Below are positions 1 to 11,290 of a DNA stretch of 64,000 nucleotides, one piece after another. The stretch is taken from the NCBI GenBank assembly GCA_954871525.1, contig OX940865.1:22614420-22678419 (forward strand), given 5' to 3'. Position 1 is the first letter of the stretch, and each line of letters begins with the position of its first letter. The notes under the pieces were generated by a model. The model had not been told where the DNA came from. It was given only the letters and a program-made list of their open reading frames with translations, and did no database searches. The stretch is from Parietaria judaica (taxonomy: Eukaryota > Streptophyta > Magnoliopsida > Rosales > Urticaceae). The translations under genes were made by a program, and so were the position numbers.

Positions 1-529
1 GAGTGAGAAGCGCTGCAGAGAGTGAGACGGCGAGTGAGAAAGAGAAGGATTAGCCGTGGCCAAATTTAGGGTTTCAAAATGATTTTGTAAAACTGATCAC
101 TTTCGCCGCTGCTCTCCTATTATCACTGCGGCGAAAATTATATATGATAAAAACGACAAAGTTTAGACATGAACAGATTTTAAAACGACAATGTTTATTA
201 AGGACTCAATTGCATCATAGGAAATAACAAATTTGGCTGCGGCGCAAAACAAACGGCCGCGGCCAGCGAAAAAAAAAAAAAAAAACTACGCATAAATAAA
301 CAATGATTTAAATATGTGTTGCGAAATAGTTTAACGCCGCAGCTATATTTAATTACGCTGCGGCGAACGGGGTTTTACACAACGCTTTTCATAAATGTTG
401 CGTAAAAGTGAATTCTTTCACGTTTTTGCACAACATTTTTCAAAAACTGTTGTTCAAACTTACTATGCACAACGTAAGTAACTAAATGTTGTGCAATAAC
501 CGTAGTGTATTGCACTATTTGTAGTAGTG
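1..529. mobile_element. Terminal part of a CACTA-type DNA transposon
   Basis: The segment ends at 529 with TTTGTAGTAGTG, which on the minus strand reads CACTACTACAAA, the usual terminus of plant CACTA (En/Spm-like) elements. Inside are subterminal-type repeats built on GTTGTGCAATA, ACAACGTAAG and GCCGCAGC/GCTGCGGCG, as expected of a CACTA subterminal region. No transposase is visible and the other end lies outside the window. The family call comes from the terminus and the repeat style only. Confidence 0.6.
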
Positions 530-741
530 CGACCTCCATAAATAACTGTAACAATACCCAAATTCAGTATTTAGGAGTTGACTGACGAATTCCGTTAGAC
601 AAGGTCTACGTGGTCGTAAGGCCTTTGCCACAAGGCAAGCTTCGTGGTACTTGGCCGCCACGTGGCGTGTCACTTAATTAATTTTTAAAATCTTTTCTTT
701 TGTTAATTTTTTTCTTCAATTTTTTTTTTTAGAAAAATTCA

Positions 742-854
742 CATAGTAATTTTTTTTAAAGGCAGCTTTGGTGCAGTGGGGATCGAACCCACAACCTCCA
801 CTTTGAAGGTGGTGTTGAATTACCTCTAGACTATCCTAACAACCACCATAGTAA
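742..854 (-). mobile_element. tRNA-derived SINE or tRNA retropseudogene with target-site duplication
   Basis: On the minus strand the segment reads like a tRNA. It has an A box (TAGTCTAGAGG), a B box (GGTTCGATCCC) and a clean T-arm (GTGGG-TTCGATC-CCCAC). It then runs through TGCACC into a short A-rich tail. Both sides are flanked by CATAGTAA (742-749 and 847-854). The acceptor ends do not pair well, so a working tRNA gene is unlikely. The A-tail plus direct repeats indicate retroposition by a LINE-type machinery. Confidence 0.65.
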
Positions 855-1185
855 ATATTTTTAACAACAAATATTTTATAAAAAACTTTTATAAAATGAT
901 ATATATAATAATAATAATAACCGATTTGATTTTAACATATGTATATTATTATTATTATTATTGTTATTTTAAAATCGATTTTAACACCTACATTATTTTC
1001 AATTATATCTTAAAAAATGGGCTCTTTTAATGGTCGTTTGTTTTATCTTCTGTCAGAAAATTTAAAGATAGATTTAGAATCTTAAGTTTTAATTTTAGCA
1101 TAGTTAAAATTTAGATATATACTTATTCTCATAGATACTCAATACACTATTTTTTTATTCTTAATTCATTTTGAAAAAGAACTGA
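855..1185. other. AT-rich stretch with no gene seen
   Basis: This stretch holds simple ATA/ATT repeats and a short imperfect palindrome around 900-980. No reading frame, RNA gene or clear element is supported. Confidence 0.4.
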
Positions 1186-2060
1186 ACCAATTTTAATTTA
1201 TATTTTTATCATAATTTAGCCTATCAGTTTGTCATTGCAACCTTGTCAAAGTACCGGGCCATCCTAGAAAATTCAAAAAAATACAAAACTAGTGACTATA
1301 TAAAAAAAAATAATTATAATATGATGTTGATGTTTTCTTAATTTAAGTTCTAGTTTATAAAACATAGTTAATAATCCCTCGTTGAAGGGGTTCAAATTTA
1401 CTCATAAATTTATATAAAAAAATGGCAAAATAACTGTGAAACAAAGATATAAAATTGGAGATGTAATATACTTACACGGGGACGATTTTAACATATAATG
1501 ATAATAATACGGGCAGAAGGCCGCGGTCGGAGGAAGATCAAGTGATGTGCGTGTCTACCATTGTGAAAAATGTAGAATCTAATGTTGTAAATGTGTTTGC
1601 AAATAACACTATGAAGATACCGCAAAAAAATGAGTTTAGTAACTTATCCATAGAAAATCGAAGAGACGCTCAATGACTTTCGCCGCAAATTACCCTAAAT
1701 AAAATGAATCAATGATGCTGAGATAGCAGCCGGAGAAAATTCCCTACGCCTCAGTTATAGACCTGCGAAGCCAAGCTTCCCATGCCTCCCCTGAAACAAA
1801 AGAAAAACAAACAACAGCAAAAAAAAAAACTTCAAAGCCATCACCCCAATTTAAATTCATAGATTCTCCAGCAAATATGTTCGGTTAAAACATTTTCAAA
1901 GTTTGAGCAAAACTATATAATACAAACAGCTTATAAATATATGTACGCTCACTACTCACTAATTTTATTTGTCACTTGTATTTTATTTTGTTTTATCAAT
2001 AATAATATATATAACTTATTTGTATCAGGAATAAAGAAGAAGCTATAACTTACATTGTTA

Positions 2061-2757
2061 ACGATCCATGTTGAAACAAGAATTTTGCGTATTTATTATC
2101 ATATATTCATTTTATTTATTTTATTTGATTGACTTATTAATGGAAAGTTTTGACATGATATCATGACAACTGAAAGATATTTCAGAAAAATCTTAAAGTT
2201 GCACATGTCTAGGTTCATGCGCATGTCACAGAGTGATTGAGTCGATCTTTCCCTGCAATGAATGAAGAAAGTTGTGCTGAAGTAAATGAAGATTACGCAC
2301 ATTATTGCCGACAAGAGGAGACAATCAAGGAGATGATTTTCGTCATCAAGACGAGAAGATATTCATGGACAACTCCTTTTAGTCCCCGTCGTTGAGGTCC
2401 CATTTCGACAACTCTTACAGATTCGTTTTGAGAAAAACCTTCGGAAGAAGGCAATCGACAATTTATGAGTGAAGTGAATAAAGTTCATGTGCTGGATGTC
2501 AAATCGATTGGTGTGACAACAAGGGGGGTTTCATTTCAAGATTTTGGTTCATATGTATTACTGATTGTAATTATCTCTTGTAACTCTTAGTTGATTAATC
2601 TGGGTGAGTGCCCGGCGGAAGTAAGACATGAAGTTTGAACTACGTTACCAAAAAATATTGGTTTTCCTTTACTTCTCCACACATTCTTTACATTCCTATC
2701 GTTTTATGCTCATCACGTTATATCTAAGTAAAACAAGAAAATACGTCTTTACGATCC
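2061..2757. mobile_element. About 690-bp insertion, possibly a solo LTR
   Basis: This sequence is absent from the paralogous block near 23.66 kb and is bounded by the direct repeat ACGATCC (2061-2067 and 2751-2757). Inside is a stretch resembling the end of a Copia-type LTR (CTGGGTGAGTGCCCGGCGG near 2600). The exact termini and a 5-bp LTR-type target repeat could not be fixed, so the class is tentative. Confidence 0.5.
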
Positions 2758-2804
2758 TTTAAAATAAAATGTAAGATATTTAGATGTATACATATATGAC
2801 ACTT

Positions 2805-2945
2805 TTTTTTTTGGTAATGACAGTGGCACTATTAGCCAATTTTATAACATATAAAGGGGCACACATTTGCGTCACATGAAGTATGAACCCGTGACCTCTT
2901 GTAGAAGTATGTAGTATAGTTACCACTAGGCCAACCAAACTTGGT
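2805..2945 (-). mobile_element. SINE-like tRNA-derived sequence
   Basis: On the minus strand the 5' part reads TGGCCTAGTGGTAA (an A-box match). About 35 nt later comes GGTTCATACTT, a degenerate B box, and then an A-rich 3' end. A related, internally duplicated version lies at about 23735-23885 in the paralogous block. No target repeat was identified. Confidence 0.45.
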
Positions 2946-2974
2946 TGTTATGTTCTGAATTGATAAATTCTATG

Positions 2975-3015
<41 letters not shown>

Positions 3016-3794
3016 TAAAAAAGGGAAGAAGTCTAGATTATAGACTACATTAGACAATTACTAATTAGGCCGTTTGCACAGTAATCTGCAATTGGGTTAC
3101 TACAAATTAGGCAAATTTCCAAAAGTCTTCTATTTTGGTAAATCATTTACTTATTTTAAACTATATTATCACCTTACATACACCGTATATGACTGGACTT
3201 GTTTGAAATTTGACAATGTCAACTACATTGAGATTGAGATTTAATGTAGAGAATTAATATTGTTGAGAACTAGAGAATTTCATTGTATTATCTCTTAAAA
3301 TTATTAATATATAGAGTAATATAAATTATTAATGTATAGAGTAATGATTTAGTAATATTAATTTGAGTTGAGATCTAATGTTTATGCATGAGATGATTAT
3401 TAATTTATTGAAAATCGTACGATATGCTCATTTTGTGTCAAAAGTTTAAAAAAATGCTCATGTAGCGTGAGAGTAAAAAATACACATAGTGAGTAGTAGT
3501 AATTTGACGGGATTCTGTTGTATTCTTATATATTTTTTTTTATCAATAAAGCTTTATTAGTTATATATTAATCCTCTATGAAGCATGCCTATCTATAGGT
3601 AAATATATTCTCACATATAGTATAGCTATAGTGGGACACGTAAAGAGCATACTTGTACCTATATTTCTTTCCATATCTTTTTTTATTCATGCATGAGTTA
3701 TTATTTTTTTTTAATAGATGAGTGAGAATTATTTAACGAGGAATGTTATATCATGGTCAACAATAAGCATTAAAGGAGAGGATGATTTGAAACC

Positions 3795-3804
3795 CTATTT
3801 ATAG
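3795..3804 (+). promoter_or_regulatory. TATA box of phylloplanin-like gene 1
   Basis: A CTATTTATAG-type TATA motif lies about 90 bp upstream of the ATG at 3893. The same motif sits at a similar distance before all four phylloplanin-like genes and before the truncated relic at 15.5 kb. Confidence 0.6.
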
Positions 3805-3892
3805 ATGAGGATCCTCAAGCCAATCCTCCACACAAACATCAATTCACATACTTTTTCATACACTCTCTCTATATCATAAAACACGTACCAAA

Positions 3893-4381
3893 ATGGCATA
3901 CTCCAAGTTCTCCTCGTCCCTTGCCCTAATCGCTTTGGCTCTCGTCGCCATAACCTCACTGCCCAACTCCCATGCTCAGCTCTTGCCGGATTTACTTCCC
4001 CAGCTGCCTCTTCTGGGGTCCACCGTCAACATTCTCGGCGCCCTCCGTTGCAACGTATCGGTCCTCTCCCCTCCGCCGGTTTCGGTTCAGGTGACGCTCT
4101 CATGTGGTGCAACGGACTTGGCTTCTGCACAAACGAACAGCGTTGGCGCATTCCTGATCACCCTCCGCGGAGCTGCCGCAGCAGCTTTCAACCCGACAAG
4201 CTGCGCGGTCATTGTGAGGACACCCGTTGCTAACTGCACCGTCCTCAACGCTGGCGAAGTCCTCCGAGCTCCGCTCACCCAGGTCACCGGCCTTCTCTCG
4301 TCTATTCTGGGTCCTCTCTTGTCTCTTCTGGGCTCTATTCGAGTCTTCATTGCAGGGCCTTTTATCACCGTTAGGATCTAA
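3893..4381 (+). CDS. Phylloplanin-like secreted protein (copy 1)
   Basis: This single-exon gene encodes 162 residues. Residues 1-28 form a signal peptide (MAYSKFSSS, hydrophobic core, likely cut after SHA). The mature part has a leucine/proline-rich start (QLLPDLLPQLPLLG), four cysteines in the contexts LRCN, LSCG, TSCA and ANCT, and a hydrophobic C-terminus (LLSSILGPLLSLLG). This is the layout of tobacco phylloplanin, a member of the Ole e 1-like family secreted from glandular trichomes to the leaf surface, where it inhibits oomycete germination. Its secreted role here is inferred from that family. It is almost identical to the gene at 24707-25195, with two amino-acid differences. A TATA motif lies about 90 bp upstream. 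The start is fixed by the signal peptide shared among the paralogs. Confidence 0.9.
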   Translation: MAYSKFSSSLALIALALVAITSLPNSHAQLLPDLLPQLPLLGSTVNILGALRCNVSVLSPPPVSVQVTLSCGATDLASAQTNSVGAFLITLRGAAAAAFNPTSCAVIVRTPVANCTVLNAGEVLRAPLTQVTGLLSSILGPLLSLLGSIRVFIAGPFITVRI

Positions 4382-4659
4382 TCGTGCAACCGAAAACAGG
4401 ATTGTCTTCTCCAATAATGCATGTTTTCTTTTTTCACTTTAATTCCCTAAGTAAATACGTACAGTATATGTACGTATGTCTGTACGTGTGATAGTTTAGA
4501 TCTTACGATTACACATGTACTAAATGTTATAATATTATATACTATATGAAATAATAAGGAGAAGATTTCACTTTATATACTGAGTTATGGTTTATTCGTA
4601 TTTTATTTTTTCTTTTCTTCAGTGATTGCAAATGATGGTGAAATAAAAATCGCAAAAAA

Positions 4660-5700
4660 CGATTCATGATCACGGAAACAAATGACACTGAAAAAAGAAG
4701 AAGGACAATGTTCGAAAACTGATGAACCGCAATTGGTTAATGACTGTAATTAACAATGCCAAATAAATACGACAATTATTCTATTATTTTTGTTCTTCTC
4801 AATTCATGTCTGATCTTAATGTACAATTTCAGTTAGTATAAAAAAATTGGATAATTTAGATGGACTATAAGTAACAGGGCATGATAAAATATTGATAAGA
4901 CAAATACAAGGCGTTTCCCGATATTCTACAACATGATTATTCTTGTATGGCAAATTTGGTAAACAAACATGATAACATACCCTTGGAACTTATAAAATGT
5001 TGAACAGGTCTGGCCCAATAATTCTCGGGGTTTGTGAAAAAAAAAAATTATTGAAATACTTTTGAAACTCTTAAAAATAATAATTATAGTATAATATAGA
5101 ACTTCTATCGAAAAATTTGTTTATAAATTTATACTTTAGTGTAGGATTTTCGGGCGATCTACTAAAGCTTCGTGAATAAGACAGACAAATTATGAGGTTT
5201 CAGTACCAACGTTTTTCAGTCATTCAATCCTGATGACAAATTATAGTATAATATTACAACTTCTATCGAAAAATTTGTTTATAAAGTTTTTATTTTAGTG
5301 TAGGATTTTGGGTGATAGTTGAAGTTTAAATCTTGACTTGGCCACCATGGTTACTTGGGGATCACAATTACTTTTTTTTTTAGAGAAAATATCAGATTTC
5401 ATTAATCAGAGAAACCGCTAAGGAGGTTGGAATCCCTCCGAGCTAAAGTTACAAGCCACTCCGGGCAAACGGACGACTAAAAATCTATCGTTAAAAAAGA
5501 AAGATGTGTCTTTCCTAAACAATTAGCTACTTCTTTTTATAATTATTTATAACCGTGGAGATCAAGTTTTCTTACCTATATAAACACTACACATGGGGTA
5601 TGTCTTTCAACTCCAACTCTTATATTTTATTGCACTTGTATTCTTCTTTATATCTTATCAGAGAGAATTTATCACACTTTTCCTTCTCGTCAATATATAT
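4660..5700. other. Intergenic AT-rich DNA with a 70-bp direct repeat
   Basis: No gene is seen. Two imperfect copies of a segment of about 70 bp (core CTTCTATCGAAAAATTTG ... GTGTAGGATTTT) lie at about 5085-5155 and 5230-5310. A degenerate transposon-like stretch lies at about 5370-5560. Confidence 0.4.
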
Positions 5701-5706
5701 ATATAT

Positions 5707-6163
5707 GGGATAATAGCGGCATAAGTCCTCAACCTTTACTCAACTGGGGCGGCATAGCCCCAACCCCATTTAATAGCGGCGAAAGTAACAAAAGTTAGTT
5801 TCCATCCAAATTTTACTAAAAGATGTTAACTTGGCCACGTCACTGTTACTCAGTCGCCCTGTCATCCACCACGTAAGCATGCAGCCACGTCATTAGGCAA
5901 GAAAAATTCGTTTTAATTTCCGGCGAAGGTGGGATTCGCAAGAAGATATCGCATGATTAGATATTTTTCTTGCCTAATGACGTGGTTGCATGATTACGTG
6001 GGGGATGACATGGCATCTGAAAAATAGTGACGTGACAAAGTTAACGTATGTTAGAAAAATTTGGATGGAAACCATTTTTTATTACTTTTGCCGCTATTAA
6101 ATGGGGTTGGGGTTATGCCGCCCCAGTTGAGTAAAGGTTGAGGATTTATGCCGCTATTATCCC
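5707..6163. mobile_element. Foldback MITE with long terminal inverted repeats
   Basis: The element begins GGGATAATAGCGGCATAA and ends with the reverse complement. Its two arms are about 205 bp each, about 90% alike by eye, and separated by about 60 bp. It lies in a TATATA tract, which hides the target-site duplication. It has no coding capacity. The long arms suggest a Mutator-like or foldback class. Confidence 0.8.
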
Positions 6164-6639
6164 TATATATATATAAATATGAATATAAACAGTGTGGTGA
6201 GTATGTTGTGTGCGTTTTGTCATAATGCCTCCTAAATGTCGTTTTTTAGCATTAAATGTGTTCACAATTATTTTGTTTTATTCTTCTCGGTGGGGTTTTG
6301 GGGCATCGATCCGGAGGGTAGAACCACCATTTAGTATTAGTGTGAGGTTGTGAGTGTTGTTGTCGGGTCTCTTGAAATTCTTAGTATGCTCTGTGATTGC
6401 AGTTTCGACTGATCTTCCACGTTAGAAACAATTTTTTGAGATTATTATTGTGTGAGTTTTCCTTGTGTTGTGAGTAGTTTGTGACTCTGCAAGCTTTGTG
6501 TCGGTAAGTAGCTTGTTTTGTATTACCGAGGTATTGCAAACACGATGGGTGATCTCCAAGTCGTCAGATGAATTAAGAAACTCAACAACAACATTTACAA
6601 CATGAGGGCAACATGCATGATGTCCTGTTTGTAAGGACA

Positions 6640-7320
6640 CAACATTTATGAGGTCGTCGGCGGAAGCGAAACTACGCCACCAGAGGAAGATCGTAACGGC
6701 ATCTTGCACGAATGGAGAATCAAAAGCAGACAAACCGATGTTTGCCCGGAAGACCACTGTTAAAGAAGAAATATTGGAGCACAATCGAGACGGCAAGACA
6801 CCTAAAGAAGTACGGGACACGTTCACGACGCTTTTCTCGAAGAAGAATGATATGAGGCTAGAACTCTAGGAGAACGAGCTACTATCAATCTCACAACGCG
6901 ACATGACGATCGCTTAATATTTCCACAAGATCAAGTCGATATGTCGTGAGATCAGCGAACTAGATCCGAAGTCAGTCATCAGAGAGCCTCGTATGAAGAG
7001 GATCATCATCAACGGGTTGAGACCGAATAGTATCAAAGCTTCGTGATTGTTGTACAAGGATGGACAATTCAACCATCACTTCTAGAGTTTGAGAATTTGC
7101 TAGTAAGCCAAATTTGATGGCTAAGCAAATGGGAGACATCATAGCGAATAATGAAGAGGAGAAGCACCTCCTTCTCACCCATGAAGAATGAATAGCCAAG
7201 AAGAAGAAGATCCATGGAGCCGAGTCTTCTTCTAACTCGTCGAGTCGTGGTGGGTACGACGGAGATAGTCGAGCAAGTGGTAGAGGCCGTGGACGAGGGC
7301 AAGGTTGTGGCTATATATTG
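6640..7320 (+). pseudogene. Decayed Ty1/Copia gag fragment
   Basis: Reading across stops and shifts on the plus strand gives stretches typical of Copia gag (UBN2-type) proteins: SELDPKSVIREPRMKRI, then IINGLRPNS, a region matching the usual 'LVEFENLLASQEALAKQMGG' zone in broken form, and an RG-rich tail (SGRGRGRGQG). Several in-frame stops break it. No integrase, reverse transcriptase or LTRs are seen nearby, so it is an isolated relic. Confidence 0.75.
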
Positions 7321-7439
7321 TAATATTGTTAAAAAGGTAAATCTTAAATTTAAAAACAATAGTTTTTAAATAACTTTTTTTTAAAATTTATTTATTACAA
7401 TGTACAGATATATGTAAGACAAAACAAAAAACAAAAAAA

Positions 7440-7830
7440 AAAAACAAAAAAAAGAGAAAAAAGACCAAAGTGGATAAGCTACCCATTCCACGGAACCTTT
7501 CCGCAAAAATATCTTAAAACATATTCACTTACAGCGAAAGGTAGATTGAATAGCTGGTAATTTAAGACCTATATAGTTTATTACAAGTGATTATTTCTTT
7601 TTCATTCCTATTTGTACTTAAGATCTTGTCACTAAAAAATGGTTAAATGAGCCTAGCTAGGGTGTACTTTTCTGTTTGCGGTGTGGTTTATCACTTAATC
7701 TAATAAAATAGAACTTGCACTTTGAAAATAAATAATTTTGGAGAAAGTGTTTGGCGGAAAACGTCCCATAACTTTATTATTTAGTGCAAGTTTCCCCTAC
7801 ATAACTTTTATTTATTTAGTGTTAGCAATA
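7440..7830 (-). repeat. Inverted paralog of the 16.48-17.48 kb segment (empty site)
   Basis: The reverse complement of this stretch matches 16480-16808 joined to 17379-17480. The joint AGTGAATATGTTTT (minus strand, around 7515-7530) is the uninterrupted form of the site that holds an hAT element at 16809-17378. Confidence 0.8.
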
Positions 7831-8690
7831 TAAATTTCTTCGTACATAGAACTTATTGGATATCATTTTAACGATTGGATTAATATCATAAGCTATGAAG
7901 TTATCATGATCTACGCTGTCAAATTATGAAAGAATACATGTTTGATTATTTTACTTAGATAAATTCTAAAAAAATCTAGAAAACAAGGTTAGAAAATATG
8001 TTTGGTTATTTTACTTATAAAACGAATTTAAAATCATGTCTTTTTGCTTTAAAATTTGCATAGAAAGCAAAAAATATATAAAAAATATTTTCTAACGTAT
8101 TTCTTTCTTCCCATCTCTTAACATAACATTTTTAATATATATTTTTTTATAATTTTTCTTTTTACTTAAGATTTTAAAACTCTATAACTTTTTTCTACGA
8201 ACACCAGATGAACTGATAATATGTACCGTTGGAAAGCTTACGCTGAGAAGAATCCAATAATATGTGGGAAGCAACAGTTTTGATGTATTTTTTTTAAATG
8301 TTATTTTATTATTTAATTTCTCAATAGAGTTGAACAAAAAACACAATCAAACAATATTTAATTAGGGTTATTATACATGCGACGGATATCAATTAGTGAG
8401 CAACCATTAGACTAACGATTCTCAATACAGTATTTTTTTTTCTTCAAAAAAAAAAACATAAAGGGGTTACCTATTGTTTAGCTTAGAAATTGAAAAATTG
8501 TGAATATCACATTCCTAATGAAAAACAATGACTCATGGTTTACCTTATATTCAAGATACAACATATATAATAAATGAATCTATCATTATAGCCCTATATT
8601 TTTATTGAAAAAAAATCAAAATTTGTAAAAAATTAAAAATCTCAATACTGATCTCATGATTGTCATGTCACTTGTGAGTTCTTCCTCCTT
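7830..8690. other. AT-rich intergenic DNA, nothing recognised
   Basis: No reading frame, RNA gene or repeat family could be supported. The sequence is mostly A/T with homopolymer runs. Confidence 0.35.
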
Positions 8691-8935
8691 ATATAATATA
8701 TAGATTATTATATGTGTATCCCACTATTCCGAGTTTCAATATCGAGCAAGTTGGTAATATCTATGTATTAATTAATTAATAGAGTTTAAATAAATGATGA
8801 AACATAATTGGACATACATTCGCGTCATGTTTGACTTTTTATTTTTTGTAAGATTTTTTTCCTCGATCATAAATATCTGCGTAAGATTGTCCATTAAAAA
8901 GTATAGCTTGAATAAATCATCTGAGGTTTCGCAAA
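8690..8935. repeat. Dispersed duplicated unit, copy 1 of 3
   Basis: The stretch containing TATATGTGTATCCCACTATTCC, CAAGTTGGTAATAT and ACGTAAGATTGTCCAT-like motifs recurs in the same order at about 18780-19015 and, interrupted, at about 19920-20490. It probably marks ancient flanks of duplicated phylloplanin blocks. No coding content is seen. Confidence 0.65.
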
Positions 8936-9229
8936 TAATAGAGCATTAATAGTTTAAAATATTTTATTTAATTTAAATATGAGGTTCATTTATGTTTTTC
9001 ATGTGTTTAAAGTTTTAATGTGCGTGCAGGTTACCTGTGATTTACTTGCAGATTTTTGTAAAATGATAATAGGATGTGTCAATATTTTACTACAATACAT
9101 CCTCATTTTGCAGGTTTTATAACATTGCTTCCTATCATTTCTTCAATTTGCATACTCACTCACAGTATTCAATTTTACACAAAAAAGTATATTTCATTGA
9201 TATCTAATGATATTTAATATTTGTTATCG

Positions 9230-9470
9230 TCCAAAGAAAGTCCACCGCTATATATAGCAGCATTTCTCCAAAACTATCCTCCGGAACCAGAAATCCGAAG
9301 TTTTTCACCGCTGTGTCTTTTATTCCGCGGCAGTAACTGCTCCTTCGGACAAGCACAACGCTTTATTTAATATTGTGGTGAAAACGAGTTGTTCACCACC
9401 GCTTAACAAAGGAATATGGTGTAAAACTGGTGGTGATCCATTCACTACAACTTATGGTATTGATAATAAG
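9230..9470. repeat. Repeat shared with about 27640-27790
   Basis: The motifs CACCGCTGTGTC, ACTGCTCCTTC(A/G)GACAA and GTGGTGAAAACG occur here and, in the same order, near 27680-27765. They look like CACTA-type subterminal sequences, but no complete element ends were found. Confidence 0.45.
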
Positions 9471-10078
9471 TAAATATAGGCAAGCATTATTGATTATAGA
9501 CACTAGATAATTACAAGTTAGGCGGTTTGCACAGTAATTTCCAGCTTGATTAGTCGTTATTAATTAGGCAGTTTTTCAGAAACTCTCGATGTCATTGAAA
9601 CCATGATTTTAAATATCAGGGTAGATCGTCGATATTTCTACGACATGTCGCTAAAACCAGATATGCAATACGATATTCCAAATAAATCACTGTCGTTTTT
9701 AGAAAAATCGAGATATGTCGTTCGACATCCCAGATTTCTATCGTATGTCGTTGAAGGGTAAAAACGGCGATATGAGGGTCGAAAATCGCAAAAAACCTAG
9801 CTTCAGTTGGAAGTAAAAAAAAAACGCCATTGGAGTTGCAGAAAGCTTCGAGCTCGTTTCTATGGCTAAAGCAGTGTGTGTTTAGTATTAGGAGAGAAGA
9901 AGAATTGTGGGCCCACTTCCACTTTTGTTTTCTCTCTCTTTTATTAATTTTTTATTACTTCTTTTCTTTTATAACGTTGTATATTTTAAAGAGTGGAGTG
10001 GAAGAGATAAATTTTTACAGTGGGGCCCATTTCGTTATACCTATGCTATTTTTTTTTCTATATAAGATTATTACTTTA

Positions 10079-10252
10079 CGCCAGGTTGTCTCTTGCCTGC
10101 CCATAAATTCAGCAGCATTTCGAAAGGTTGACCTATGCGGGAATCTCCGGATCTCCGCTTATTTTCAACTCCCCGAAGCATTTCGTCGCTTATTACGCCC
10201 TTCCTCGTCTCTGGGTGCCTAGGTATCCACCGTAAGCCTTTCCTCGTTTGAA
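10079..10252 (-). pseudogene. Nuclear insert of the plastid 23S rRNA 5' end (NUPT)
   Basis: On the minus strand the sequence starts TTCAAACGAGGAAAGGCTTA and continues through CCTAGGCACCCAGAGACGAGG, GAAATGCTTCGGGGAGTTGA and TAGGTCAACCTTTCGAA to GAGACAACCTGGCG. This is the start of chloroplast 23S rRNA. Only about 174 bp are present. They differ from the canonical plastid sequence at scattered positions, including GTAATAAGCGACG and GCTGCTGAATTTATGG, so this is an old plastid-to-nucleus transfer and not a working rRNA gene. Confidence 0.92.
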
Positions 10253-10279
10253 CCTCGCCCTTAACTTTAAGGCACAAAT

Positions 10280-11020
10280 AAATAGAATTGCAGCAAATAG
10301 CATCTTTTTTTCTGCTATTACTAGTGTATACATAAATTACATATTACTCATTATTACCGCTAAAAATATTAAACGATAGATTCAATCTTAAAGAAAGTAC
10401 TCATAATTTATTATCATATTCGATTAATATATGTTGAGATATATTAAAGTAATAAAAAATTTAATAATAAAAGAATCATTCTAATCAAAATTATTACTTA
10501 ACTAAAAAATATTATTTATGTATACCAATATATATTTTTTTTCTTCTAAAAATCTTTTTTTACTAACATATTTTTTCTTTTACCAAAATCTCAATTGTAT
10601 ACCTTTAAAATCATATAGCCATAATCGCTATTGATTTTTTTTAAAGGGTAAATGAGCCAAATACTCATTTATGACTCAAGGTTTCAAAAAAATGCCAAAA
10701 TCTATTTATAGTAACTAAAACAAGTAAATTATTGAATGGTGGACAAATATACCCTTCGTTAGTTTTATGCGTTTTAAAAATTTAATTAGTAATTCTATTA
10801 TTTAGTTTCTAATTATAAATTTTTAACGATTGATTTAAATAATTATTTTTCTTAAATCTAGCTTAAAACAATAATTAATTAATTTAAAAAATCTTCTAAA
10901 AAGTGCTATTTAGTTATCCCCTAAAAAGATAAAAATAAACCCCAAATATTGTTTCAGTTATATGAAACTAATCATATTTACATTATTCATTCTTATGTAC
11001 AAAACCCAGGTTTCTTCACT
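10280..11020. other. AT-rich intergenic DNA, nothing recognised
   Basis: The stretch is strongly A/T-biased without supported genes or element termini. Confidence 0.35.
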
Positions 11021-11029
11021 ACACGCAAA

Positions 11030-11290
11030 TATTGTAAATCGTATTTATACATACCATTATGTAATCATGTATATATATACCATTACGTTATCGTATTTGT
11101 GTAATGTTTTTGAAGGTATATATACACACCATTACTTAATCGTATATATATACCATTTCTTAATTGTATATGTGTATTGTTTTTGAACCTATATATACAT
11201 ACCATTACGTAATTGTATATGTGTATTGTTTTTGAACCTATATATACATACCATTACGTAATCGTATATATATATATATATACCATTTCA
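11030..11290. repeat. Tandem repeat with a period near 49 bp
   Basis: A unit containing TTTTTGAACCTATATATACA and ACCATTACGTAAT(T/C)GTATAT repeats several times. The two best copies start at 11162 and 11211. Earlier copies are more diverged. The short open frames here are a by-product of the repeat. Confidence 0.75.

Larger units (their letters stand above)
1190..4660. repeat. Segmental duplication, copy 1 (partner 22.79-25.48 kb)
   Basis: By eye this block matches 22790-25480 in the same orientation over most of its length, including the whole phylloplanin gene and about 280 bp beyond its stop. Copy 1 carries an extra insert of about 690 bp (2061-2757). A (TA)n run at about 2977-3014 also differs from the partner. 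Identity is highest from about 3750 to 4650, so the duplication is recent or that part has undergone gene conversion. Confidence 0.85.

Noticed and set aside
770..850. A functional tRNA gene
   Set aside because: The acceptor stem does not pair and an A-tail with flanking direct repeats shows a retroposed copy.
2099..2314. 71-codon frame on the minus strand
   Set aside because: It lies inside the insert at 2061-2757 and has no recognisable domain or conserved counterpart.
4087..4442. Antisense and alternative-frame open frames over phylloplanin gene 1 (and the same at 24.9-25.3 kb)
   Set aside because: They are shadows of the real coding frame, conserved only because the two genes are nearly identical.
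9830..10222. 130-codon open frame on the plus strand
   Set aside because: It has no good ATG at its start, its first half is compositionally biased, and its second half runs antisense across plastid 23S rDNA.
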